Shown: positions 37,788 to 45,754 of the stretch, piece after piece
Layout: each line of letters starts with the position of its first letter
Numbering within the stretch: the stretch's first letter is position 1
Source of the DNA: CAVPUA01 sp963708805
GTDB taxonomy: Bacteria > Actinomycetota > Actinomycetes > Mycobacteriales > Jatrophihabitantaceae
DNA length: 64,000 nucleotides
Direction: 5' to 3'
Assembly: GCA_963708805.1 (NCBI GenBank)
Contig: CAVPUA010000003.1
Span: 2,666,001 to 2,730,000 of the forward strand
Translations under genes and position numbers: made by a program
The notes under the pieces: generated by a model
The model's database searches: none
Seen by the model: only the letters and a program-made list of their open reading frames with translations
What the model was told of the DNA's origin: nothing

Positions 37788-38774
37788 ATGACCGATGACG
37801 GGATCCGCGCCCTGATCGTGACGGCCAGGGGCGGCTCGGAGGTGCTGGCCGTTCGGTCGATCGAACGGCCACCCCTCGGGCCGGGTCAGCTCCGGGTCCG
37901 GGTTGCGGCGTCCGGCGTGAACTTCGTCGACGTCTATCAGCGCGAGGGCATCTATCCGGTCAGTCCCCCGTTCACGCTCGGCGGCGAGGGCGCCGGGACG
38001 GTCGTCGAGGTGGGGACCGACGTCGAAGGCTTCACGGTCGGCGAGACCGTGGCCTGGGCAACCGCGCCGGGCAGCCACGCCAGTGAGGCAATCGTGCCGG
38101 CCGCGGTCGCGATCGCGGTGCCCGAGGGGGTTTCTCCCGCGGTCGCAGCAGCGGTGATGCTGCAGGGGCTGACCGCGCACTATCTGGTCAACTCGACGTT
38201 TGTGGTGCAGTCCGGCGACGCCGTGGTCGTCCACGCCGCAGCCGGCGGAGTGGGTCAGCTGCTGGTGCAGTTGGCCAAACGCCGCGGGGCGCGGGTGATC
38301 GCGACCGTCGGCTCGGCCCCGAAGGCCGACAAGGCGCGCGAGCTCGGCGCCGACGCGGTGATCCGCTACGACGAGACCGCGGACCTGGGGGCCGCGCTGG
38401 TGGCCGCGAATGCCGGTAGTGGCGTGGCGGTCGTGTACGACGGCGTGGGGCGGACGACCTTCGACGCGTCGCTGACCTCGTTGGCGCCGCGCGGGATGCT
38501 GGTGCTGTTCGGCGCGTCCAGTGGCCAGGTGCCGCCTTTCGAGATCCAGCGGCTCAACTTCGGCGGGTCACTGTTCCTCACCCGTCCGACCCTGGGCAAC
38601 TACGTCGCGACGCGCGAGGAGCTGCTGTGGCGCGCCACCGACATCCTGCAGTCGGTGGCCGACGGCGACCTGCGCGTCGAGATCGGTGGACAGTACGCGC
38701 TCGAGGATGCCGCCCGTGCCTACGACGATCTCGAAGGCCGGCGCACGATGGGCAAGCTGATCTTGGTCCCTTGA
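37788..38774 (+). CDS. Quinone oxidoreductase-like medium-chain dehydrogenase
   Basis: The 328-residue MDR-superfamily NADPH oxidoreductase has a GroES-like N-terminal domain (SGVNFVDVYQREGIYP) and a Rossmann domain with AAAGGVGQLLVQLAKRRGA. The zinc-ligand cysteines of alcohol dehydrogenases are absent, matching the QOR/crotonyl-like branch. It separates trpA from lgt, which are adjacent in mycobacteria. Intact. Confidence 0.9.
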   Translation: MTDDGIRALIVTARGGSEVLAVRSIERPPLGPGQLRVRVAASGVNFVDVYQREGIYPVSPPFTLGGEGAGTVVEVGTDVEGFTVGETVAWATAPGSHASEAIVPAAVAIAVPEGVSPAVAAAVMLQGLTAHYLVNSTFVVQSGDAVVVHAAAGGVGQLLVQLAKRRGARVIATVGSAPKADKARELGADAVIRYDETADLGAALVAANAGSGVAVVYDGVGRTTFDASLTSLAPRGMLVLFGASSGQVPPFEIQRLNFGGSLFLTRPTLGNYVATREELLWRATDILQSVADGDLRVEIGGQYALEDAARAYDDLEGRRTMGKLILVP

Positions 38775-38837
38775 CGCCGATATATGGGAGGAATGAGGGC
38801 CCCCACGACCTTTATTGCTCCCGAATCGAGACGCCGA

Positions 38838-39632
38838 TCAACGCCGGCGAACGCCCTCGGACAGGTCGAGGGCCAGATCGCGGACCGCGGCCGCCCCGGC
38901 CGGGCCCGGTGCGTCGAGCAGCCGCCGCACGAACGCCGTCCCGACGATGACGCCATCGGCGAACGAGGCCACCTCAGCCGCCTGGTCGGCATCGGACACG
39001 CCGAGGCCGACGCACACGGGCAGGTCACTGACCGAGCGGGCGCGGGTCACCAGCCTCTGCGCGGCGTCGCCGACCGTCGCCCGCGTGCCGGTGACGCCCA
39101 TCGTCGACGCCGCGTAGACGAAGCCGCGGCAGGCCGCCATCGTCGACGCCACGCGCTCATCGGTCGAGGAGGGGGCGATGAGGAAGATCCGGTCGAGGTC
39201 CTCGGCGTCGCAGGCCTTGATCCACTCGGTGGCCTCGTCCGGGATGAGATCGGGAGTGATCGTCCCCGATCCCCCGGCCGCGCCCAGATCCGCCGCGAAC
39301 CGAGCCACGCCGTAATGGTCGATCGGATTCCAGTACGACATGACGACGGCGGCGGCACCGGCATCGGCCACCGCGCGCACGGCGCGCAACGCGTCGGCAA
39401 TGTTCACCCCGGCCCGGACGGCGGGATCGACGGCCTGCTGGATCACGGGGCCGTCCATACCGGGATCGCTGTACGGCACGCCGATCTCGATGACGTCGCA
39501 GCCGCCCTCGACCATCGCCACCATCGCGTTGATCGACTCGTCCACCGTCGGATAACCCACCGGCAGGTAGCCGATGAGAGCGGCGCGGTTCTCGTCGCGG
39601 GCACGAGCCAGCCCGTCGGCGAGCGCGGTCAC
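38838..39632 (-). CDS. trpA: Tryptophan synthase alpha chain
   Basis: The 264-residue TIM barrel cleaves indole-3-glycerol phosphate. The catalytic Glu and Asp are in VIEIGVPYSDPGMDGP. It is intact and overlaps trpB by four bases, the usual coupling of the alpha and beta chains. Confidence 0.95.
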   Translation of the reverse strand: MTALADGLARARDENRAALIGYLPVGYPTVDESINAMVAMVEGGCDVIEIGVPYSDPGMDGPVIQQAVDPAVRAGVNIADALRAVRAVADAGAAAVVMSYWNPIDHYGVARFAADLGAAGGSGTITPDLIPDEATEWIKACDAEDLDRIFLIAPSSTDERVASTMAACRGFVYAASTMGVTGTRATVGDAAQRLVTRARSVSDLPVCVGLGVSDADQAAEVASFADGVIVGTAFVRRLLDAPGPAGAAAVRDLALDLSEGVRRR

Positions 39633-40849
39633 GTCGTCAGCCCGAAGTACTCGGACGCGGTCTGGACGTCCTTGTCGCCCCGACCGGACAGGTTCACCAA
39701 GATCACCGCGTCCGGACCGAGTTCGCGCCCCAGTTCGAGGGCGCCGGCGAGGGCGTGCGCCGACTCGATCGCCGGGATGATGCCTTCGGTGCGGCAGAGC
39801 AGCGCGAACGCCTCCATGGCCTGCTTGTCGGTGACCGGGCGGTACTCGGCCCGGCCGATGTCGCGCAGGTACGAATGCTCGGGACCGACACCGGGATAGT
39901 CGAGCCCGGCCGAGATCGAGTGCGACTCGATCGTCTGGCCGTTCTCGTCCTGCAGCAGGTACGACCGGGCTCCGTGCAGCACACCGGGTGATCCACCGGT
40001 GATCGTCGCGGCGTGGCGTCCCGTCTCGACGCCGTCACCCGCGGCCTCGAGACCGACCAGCCGGACACCGTCGTCGGGCAGGAACTCCGAGAAGATGCCG
40101 ATGGCGTTGGAACCGCCCCCGACACAGGCCGCCACGACGTCGGGCAGCCGGCCGACCCGGTCGAGAACCTGCGCCCGGGCTTCGATGCCGATCACCCGGT
40201 GGAACTCGCGCACCATCAAGGGAATCGGGTGCGGCCCGGCCGCTGTGCCGAAAAGGTAGTGGGTCGAATCGACGTTGGCCACCCAGTCGCGAAACGCTTC
40301 GTTGATCGCATCCTTGAGCGTGCGCGATCCGGTCGACACCGGGACGACCTCGGCACCGAGCAGCTTCATGCGGGCGACGTTGAGCGCTTGCCGTCGGGTG
40401 TCCTCCTCGCCCATGTAGACCGTGCACGAGAGGCCCAGGAGGGCGGCCGCGGTCGCAGTGGCCACGCCGTGCTGGCCGGCACCGGTCTCGGCGATCACCC
40501 TGGTCTTGCCCAGCCGCCGAGTCAGCAGCGCCTGGCCCAGGACGTTGTTGATCTTGTGGGAGCCGGTGTGGTTCAGGTCTTCGCGCTTGAGCAGGACACG
40601 CGCACCGCCGGCGTGTTCGCCGAAGCGGAAGGCATCACTGAGCGGCGATGGTCGGCCGGCGTAGTCGCGCAGCAGCGTGTCGAGCTCGGCGCGGAAGGCC
40701 GGATCAGCCTGCGCCGTCTGGAAGGCCTCGGTGAGCTCGTCCAGCGCGGCGACGAGCGCCTCGGGGACGAAGCGGCCACCGAACTCACCGAAGTGACCGG
40801 TGGCGTCGGGAGTCGTGGCGGGAACGGATTCAGCGGTGTGCAGCGTCAT
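39629..40849 (-). CDS. trpB: Tryptophan synthase beta chain
   Basis: The 406-residue PLP enzyme condenses indole and serine. The PLP lysine is in HTGSHKINNVLGQA and the phosphate-binding loop is GGGSNAIG. It is intact. It begins a separate transcription unit from trpC, because a divergently oriented gene (41006-41782) lies between them. Its promoter must therefore be in 40850-41005. Confidence 0.96.
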   Translation of the reverse strand: MTLHTAESVPATTPDATGHFGEFGGRFVPEALVAALDELTEAFQTAQADPAFRAELDTLLRDYAGRPSPLSDAFRFGEHAGGARVLLKREDLNHTGSHKINNVLGQALLTRRLGKTRVIAETGAGQHGVATATAAALLGLSCTVYMGEEDTRRQALNVARMKLLGAEVVPVSTGSRTLKDAINEAFRDWVANVDSTHYLFGTAAGPHPIPLMVREFHRVIGIEARAQVLDRVGRLPDVVAACVGGGSNAIGIFSEFLPDDGVRLVGLEAAGDGVETGRHAATITGGSPGVLHGARSYLLQDENGQTIESHSISAGLDYPGVGPEHSYLRDIGRAEYRPVTDKQAMEAFALLCRTEGIIPAIESAHALAGALELGRELGPDAVILVNLSGRGDKDVQTASEYFGLTT

Positions 40850-41005
40850 GACGGGAAGCTCCGAAAGGAAGGCGGGACGGGTGACGGGGCGTCACCGACG
40901 CCATCGACCGCCGCCATCGCCGACGCGGTCAGGACCGTTCTGCACATCGATCAGCCTACCGGCACCCGAACAGCGCATTACCGGTGCACATGTCATAGTT
41001 CGATC
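40850..41005. promoter_or_regulatory. Divergent promoter region between trpB and the Pro/Gly/Tyr-rich membrane protein
   Basis: This 156-base spacer must hold promoters for both flanking genes. A TAGGCT hexamer on the - strand (about 40956-40961) fits a -10 element for trpB, but no convincing -35 stands at the right distance. I see no leader peptide with tandem Trp codons and no T-box. Confidence 0.35.
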
Positions 41006-41782
41006 ATGACCGACCCGTACACCGGACCGCCGCCGTGGGGGCCGCCGTCTGCCCCGCCGGGGTACGGGCCACCGCAGTACGGGCCACCGGTCTCCGGGCC
41101 ACCGCCCCCGTACGGGCCGCCGCAGTACGGGCCACTGCCGTCGTACGGCGCACCCGCGTACGGCCCGCCGCCGTACGCGCCGCCGCCCGCCCCGCACCGC
41201 CGCACCGGGTTGTGGATCGGTCTGGGCGTGGGCGCGCTCGTACTGGTCCTCGTGGTCGCCGTGGCCGCCATCGCCGTCGTCGGAGGGTCCAGCCGCCGCA
41301 CGGGGCCGACCAGGTCGCTGTCGATCCCCGCCCATTTCGGCGACCACAACCTGGTCACCGGCAGCGTCGCCGACGACGTGCGGGCGCGAGTGCAAGACAA
41401 CATCCTCGCCGGCGGGTCGACGACGGCGAAGATCCTCGGCAAGGCGCAGGTCGCCGCATACGACCCGGTATCCGACGGAGAGCCGTCGATCGTGTTCCTG
41501 GGCATCAAGGCCGGTGACAGCTCGACCAACGCCGAGATGCTGCACAACGGCACCGACCGCGCACACACGAACCAGTTCCTCAACGGCGCCGACGCGACCG
41601 ACATCGCCGAATACGACGCCGGGCCACTCGGCGGCTCGCTCAAGTGCGGCAGCGTCTCCGGTCAGACGACGATCTGCGTGTGGGCCGACTTCAGCACGCT
41701 CGGCTTCTCGGAGTTCTTCGACGAGTCGGGCTCCGACGCCGCCGCCGACATGCTCGCGTTGCGAACAGCGGCTGAGAAGTGA
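41006..41782 (+). CDS. Pro/Gly/Tyr-rich single-pass membrane protein, unknown function
   Basis: The 258-residue protein has an N-terminal cytoplasmic domain of about 65 residues built from YGPP-like repeats (PPYGPPQYGP). One membrane helix follows (WIGLGVGALVLVLVVAVAAIA, residues about 69-90), then a roughly 165-residue extracytoplasmic domain with two cysteines (SLKCGSVSGQTTICVWAD). Actinobacterial proteins with such tails are common, often in signalling or division complexes, but no specific role can be assigned. The stop is one base from the trpC stop (convergent). It splits the trp genes into two units. Confidence 0.75.
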   Translation: MTDPYTGPPPWGPPSAPPGYGPPQYGPPVSGPPPPYGPPQYGPLPSYGAPAYGPPPYAPPPAPHRRTGLWIGLGVGALVLVLVVAVAAIAVVGGSSRRTGPTRSLSIPAHFGDHNLVTGSVADDVRARVQDNILAGGSTTAKILGKAQVAAYDPVSDGEPSIVFLGIKAGDSSTNAEMLHNGTDRAHTNQFLNGADATDIAEYDAGPLGGSLKCGSVSGQTTICVWADFSTLGFSEFFDESGSDAAADMLALRTAAEK

Positions 41783-41783
41783 G

Positions 41784-42596
41784 CTAGCGCGCGGCGCGCG
41801 GCGTGGCCGGATGCGCGCCCGCGGTGACGAGTTCGGCGACGGCCTGGCGCGGATTGGCGTTGGTCACCAAGCCCTCGCCGACGAGCACGGCGTCCGCGCC
41901 GGCCGCGGCGTACTCGATCAGGTCGAGCGGACCGCGTACGCCCGACTCGGCGATCTTCACGACGTCGCCCGGCAACCCTGGTGCGATTCGCTCGAACGCC
42001 GAACGATCGACGTCGAGGGTCTTGAGATCGCGGGCGTTGATTCCGATCACCCGCGCGCCGGCGTCGAGCGCGCGGCTGGCTTCGTCCTCGGTGTGCACCT
42101 CGACGAGCGCCGTCATGCCCAGCGACTCGATGCGCTCGCGCAGTCCGGTCAGGGTGTTCTGATCAAGGGCGGCGACGATCAGCAGGACGAGATCCGCACC
42201 GTGGGCGCGCGCCTCGTGAACCTGGTAGGAACCGACCACGAAGTCCTTGCGCAGCACGGGAATGAGCACCCGGGCGCGCACGGCGTCGAGGTCATCGAGT
42301 GAGCCGCCGAATCGGCGCTCTTCGGTCAACACGCTGATCACTCGCGCGCCGCCCGCTTCGTACTCGCCGGCCAGTTCGGCCGGGTTCTCGATCCGGGCGA
42401 GGGCGCCTTTGGACGGACTCCGACGCTTGACCTCGGCGATCACACCGACACCGGGTGCGCGCAGTATCGCCAACGCGTCGCGGGCGGCCCGGGCCGTCGT
42501 GGCGCGTGCCTTGACCTCGTCGAGCGGAATCAGCGCCTGCCGCGCCTCGACGTCAGCGCGCACACCGGCGACGATCTCGTCGAGGACGGTGGTCAC
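41784..42596 (-). CDS. trpC: Indole-3-glycerol phosphate synthase
   Basis: The 270-residue TIM barrel has VIAEVKRRSPSKGAL (catalytic Glu and Lys) and VLRKDFVVGSYQVHEARA. INARDLKTLDVD and ESGVRGPLD follow. The start is GTG 42596 with GGGAGGCG upstream. It follows the histidine kinase gene by 91 bases, so it may be read from the hisI-trpE transcript through the two-component genes, or from its own promoter in that gap. Confidence 0.95.
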   Translation of the reverse strand: MTTVLDEIVAGVRADVEARQALIPLDEVKARATTARAARDALAILRAPGVGVIAEVKRRSPSKGALARIENPAELAGEYEAGGARVISVLTEERRFGGSLDDLDAVRARVLIPVLRKDFVVGSYQVHEARAHGADLVLLIVAALDQNTLTGLRERIESLGMTALVEVHTEDEASRALDAGARVIGINARDLKTLDVDRSAFERIAPGLPGDVVKIAESGVRGPLDLIEYAAAGADAVLVGEGLVTNANPRQAVAELVTAGAHPATPRAAR

Positions 42597-42687
42597 GACT
42601 ATCGCCTCCCGGCTGTGCGTGCGGTGGGTGCGTGCGGTGGTTTCCGCCTCAAGGCTAAACCAGGTCGCCGGCACCACTTGCCACCGG

Positions 42688-44085
42688 TCAGTGCAACAAC
42701 GGCAAGCGGATGGTGAACCGGGCGCCACCTTCGACCGCGTGGCCGGCCTCGATCGTCGCGCCGAGGCGCTCGACCAGCCCGGCCACGATGGCCAGGCCCA
42801 GGCCCGTGCCGACGGACCGTTCTCCTCGATATCGCTCGTACAGGACGGACTTCTGGAACGCGACGGCCAGGTCGGCGTCGGTGAAGCCGGGTCCACCGTC
42901 GCGGACGTCGATCGCGGCGATCCACTGCGGGCCGAACTGCTCGACGCGAGCCGCGAGCACGATCGGGCGCTGGGCCGGGGTGATGCGCAGCGCGTTGTCG
43001 AACAGTCCGTCCAGCGCCTGTCGCAAACGCGCGGCGTCGGTGTGCACAGTCAGCGGATGGCCCGGGAGTTCGAGGGCGAAGAGCACCCCCGCCTGAGCAC
43101 AGCGACTCGCCCACACCTGCGCAGCCGCCTCGAGCACCGCGTTCAGATCGACCTGGGTCGGATCGATGCGGAACTCACGCGCGTCGAGGCGGGCCAGGTC
43201 GAGAAGGTCGGCGACCAGCCGTTCGAGGCGCTGGGACTCGGCGAGCACCACCGCTCCGACGCGGGGCGCGTCCTCGCTCGGCACGACACCGTCGGCCAGA
43301 GACTCGGCGTAGCCGCGGATGGCCGTCAGCGGGGTCCGCAGATCGTGGGAGACCGACATCAGGAACTCACGCTGGCGCGCTTCGGAGTGGGCCAGATTCG
43401 AGGCCAGCACGTTCAGCGCCTCCCCGACCTGAGCGACCTCCTGCGGACCCTGTGGCTCCACGGCGACGTCGCGGCGGCCGTCGGCGAGCGCATGGGCGGC
43501 CTGGGCCGTACGCCGCAGCGGCAGGGCCAGTCGCCACGCCACGAGCAGGCCGAGCAGGATCGCCACGCCGACCGCGATGGCCAGGGCCACGATCAACCGG
43601 CGGATCGCCTGCTCGCCGACGGCCGTCGCATCCGCCCGTCGCTGCAGCAGTACGAGGGCGGCACCGTCGTTGGTCGGGCGACCCTCGATCAGGAACCGCA
43701 CGCCGCCGACGGTCCGCGAGGCCGACAGCGACTTCCCGGCGAGCAGCGAGGAGATGTCGGTCGGTGTGAGGGCTTCGCGCGCCAGGGCGCCGGCCGTCCC
43801 GCCCTGGATCGCGCCCTTGGCCGAGATCGGCACGAACTGGATCTTGAGAGCGCGCAGCGTCGCCCGGGCCCGCAGTTGTCCCTCGGCGGCTGTCGTCCCG
43901 GAGTTGGCCTCCGCCTGCGCGGAGTCGGCGACACTGGCCAGCGACTTCTGGGCCGTCGAAGCGTTGTTCGTGCGGATCAACTGGATGCTCAGCGCCCCGG
44001 CGATCACGGCCGTGATCACCGCGATCGCCGTGGTCAGCAACGCCATGCGCACCGCGAGCGAACCGCGGCGGCGCGGGCTGTTCAT
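42688..44085 (-). CDS. Two-component sensor histidine kinase embedded in the trp cluster
   Basis: The 465-residue kinase has two helices (residues about 13-33 and 163-183) flanking an extracytoplasmic sensor of about 125 residues, then HAMP. The HisKA H-box is SVSHDLRTPLTAIRGYAE. HATPase motifs are LFDNALRITP, VRDGGPGF and GTGLGLAIV. The N-box is DNAL rather than NNAL/NNLL, within known variation. It overlaps the regulator by four bases (ATGA). The sensor domain has no recognisable fold by eye. Intact. Confidence 0.9.
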   Translation of the reverse strand: MNSPRRRGSLAVRMALLTTAIAVITAVIAGALSIQLIRTNNASTAQKSLASVADSAQAEANSGTTAAEGQLRARATLRALKIQFVPISAKGAIQGGTAGALAREALTPTDISSLLAGKSLSASRTVGGVRFLIEGRPTNDGAALVLLQRRADATAVGEQAIRRLIVALAIAVGVAILLGLLVAWRLALPLRRTAQAAHALADGRRDVAVEPQGPQEVAQVGEALNVLASNLAHSEARQREFLMSVSHDLRTPLTAIRGYAESLADGVVPSEDAPRVGAVVLAESQRLERLVADLLDLARLDAREFRIDPTQVDLNAVLEAAAQVWASRCAQAGVLFALELPGHPLTVHTDAARLRQALDGLFDNALRITPAQRPIVLAARVEQFGPQWIAAIDVRDGGPGFTDADLAVAFQKSVLYERYRGERSVGTGLGLAIVAGLVERLGATIEAGHAVEGGARFTIRLPLLH

Positions 44086-44778
44086 CGTGGAGCTTCAGCG
44101 GCATACCCGACGCCGCGGACCGTTCGTACCGGGCTGGCGTCGCCGAGCTTGGCGCGTACCTGCGCGATGTGGACGTCGACGGTGCGCGTGCCGGCCGCGG
44201 ACGAGTAGCCCCACACGTCCGACAGGAGCTGCTCTCGGCTGAACACCCGGCCCGGGCGGCGCATGAGGTGCGAGAGCAGCTCGAACTCGGTGGCGGTCAG
44301 CATGATCTCGTCGTCGCCGGCGAACACCCGGCGCTGGGTCGGATCGAGGCGCACCGATCCCACGATCAGCTCGGGCGAGGACTCGGGAACGCCCCGGGTT
44401 CGGCGCAGCACGCTCGGTCACCCGGGCCACGACCTCGCGCGGCGAGAACGGCTTGGTGATGTAGTCGTCGGCACCGAGTTCGAGGCCGATGATGCGGTCG
44501 ACCTCGTCGTCGCGTGCGGTCACGAAGAGCACCGGCGTCCAGTCGTGGTTCGCCCGCATGCGGCGGCACACCTCGACGCCGTCCATCCCGGGCAGCCCCA
44601 CGTCCAGCAGCACGGCAGCCGGCTTGAGGGCGTTGACGGCGGCCAGCGCGCGCTCGCCGTCCCGCTCGACCTGCACGCCGTAACCGGCCTTGCTCAGATA
44701 CATCCGCACGATGTCGGCGATCGCCGGTTCGTCCTCGACGACGAGGATCAGCCCGCGGGGAGCGGCAGAGGCGGTCAC
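44082..44778 (-). CDS. OmpR-family response regulator embedded in the trp cluster (one frame break)
   Basis: The receiver domain (ILVVEDEPAIADIV, phosphoacceptor Asp in VLLDVGLPGMDG, switch VTARDDE, Lys in ITKPFSPRE) and the winged-helix output domain (TATEFELLSHLMRRPGRVF, RTVRGVGYAAEA) lie in two frames. An extra base near 44413 splits RVxxVLRRT; removing it gives about 231 residues. It starts 39 bases after the unknown small gene and pairs with the kinase downstream. The regulon is unknown. Confidence 0.9.
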
Positions 44779-44817
44779 GCGCGAACTCTACGACTCGCAA
44801 AGCCCGAAACCGGTCAA

Positions 44818-45138
44818 CTAGAGATCAGGATCTGGTACGGATGCCTCGTTCACCTTGATCGCGAACTCGCGGGCGCGGGGGATCTTGTCGCCGGTGATCG
44901 GCACGGCCCATTCGAACCCGGGACCGCTCACGGTGAGGTACGGGGCGGCGTCGTTGACGCCTTCCTTGAGCAGCTGCGAGCGCAGTCCGGACAACATCCG
45001 GACGTCGTCCGGATCGACCCGTTCACGCAGCTGGCCGCCCGTCTCGAGGCGAGCGGTCACGTTGGTCAGCGGATGGCTGGCGCGGCTGTGCTCGATCGTC
45101 TTCTTGCTCAGGCGGATGCCCTCGAACTTCGCGGCCAT
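44818..45138 (-). CDS. Small conserved-looking cytoplasmic protein of unknown function
   Basis: The 106-residue protein starts at ATG 45138 with GAGGAG upstream, a good ribosome site. It has no membrane segment or signal. The last half (YLTVSGPGFEWAVPI then AREFAIKVNEA) recalls the strand-then-helix end of PH-like domains; this is a weak resemblance. It lies between the TIGR02234 gene (25 bases) and the response regulator (39 bases), so it is probably co-transcribed with both. I do not recognise it further. Confidence 0.7.
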   Translation of the reverse strand: MAAKFEGIRLSKKTIEHSRASHPLTNVTARLETGGQLRERVDPDDVRMLSGLRSQLLKEGVNDAAPYLTVSGPGFEWAVPITGDKIPRAREFAIKVNEASVPDPDL

Positions 45139-45163
45139 CTTGCTCCTCAGGAGTCGGTGTGGA

Positions 45164-45754
45164 TCACGTATCGGATCGGATGGTCGGGTCGTCCCCGCGG
45201 TCGAGAGCGGTCCACATCGCCTCGTCGCCGGCGACCGGCTTCGATGTCGGCGCCTCGTACCGGTTGGACATCGACGACCAGCGGCCACCGAAGATCGCCA
45301 CGAGCAGGCCGGCGGCCAGGATCAGCACCGCGGCGAGAACGGTCAAGATCATCCATTCGGGGTGCACGGCCACGTGCGAGTGCGAGTCCAGCTCGATGCC
45401 GATCGTGCCTTGCTTGGACGACGCCAGCTCGATCGCGCGCGCGCGACTGACAGCGCCGGCGTGCAACAGCGCGCGCCAGGCGAGAAGCACCGCCGACAGC
45501 GCCACCACGCCGCCGACGATCCGCCGCGCGACCCCCCGCGTCGCCAGGATCGCCACGACCCCGGCGAGAGCGACCAGGGTCGCGCCGAGGATCGCCGAAT
45601 CGAGCGTGCGGCCGGTGACGCCCATGGTGATGTCGGCCAGGGGCCGCTCGCGGTCGATGGTGATCGTCTGCCAGGTGCGCGTCGAGAGCAGCAACGCGCC
45701 ACCGGCCCCGACCACTTCGAGCAGGAGCGCGATCGCGTACAGCCGGCGGTTCAC
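45164..45754 (-). CDS. TIGR02234 family tryptophan-associated membrane protein
   Basis: The 196-residue protein has four predicted helices (residues about 5-25, 52-72, 78-95, 133-153) and a hydrophilic tail. TIGR02234 proteins occur between trpE and trpC in actinobacteria (Rv1610 in M. tuberculosis) and are of unknown function. The ATG overlaps the trpE stop by four bases, as in homologous operons. Confidence 0.88.
   Translation of the reverse strand: MNRRLYAIALLLEVVGAGGALLLSTRTWQTITIDRERPLADITMGVTGRTLDSAILGATLVALAGVVAILATRGVARRIVGGVVALSAVLLAWRALLHAGAVSRARAIELASSKQGTIGIELDSHSHVAVHPEWMILTVLAAVLILAAGLLVAIFGGRWSSMSNRYEAPTSKPVAGDEAMWTALDRGDDPTIRSDT

Noticed and set aside
37757..37789. lgt starting at ATG 37789
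   Set aside because: It would overlap the divergent oxidoreductase start and add an N-tail not seen in Lgt; GTG 37756 fits better.
40850..41005. Trp attenuator or T-box leader before trpB
   Set aside because: No tandem Trp codons in a short frame, no T-box sequence, and no terminator/antiterminator pair was found by eye.
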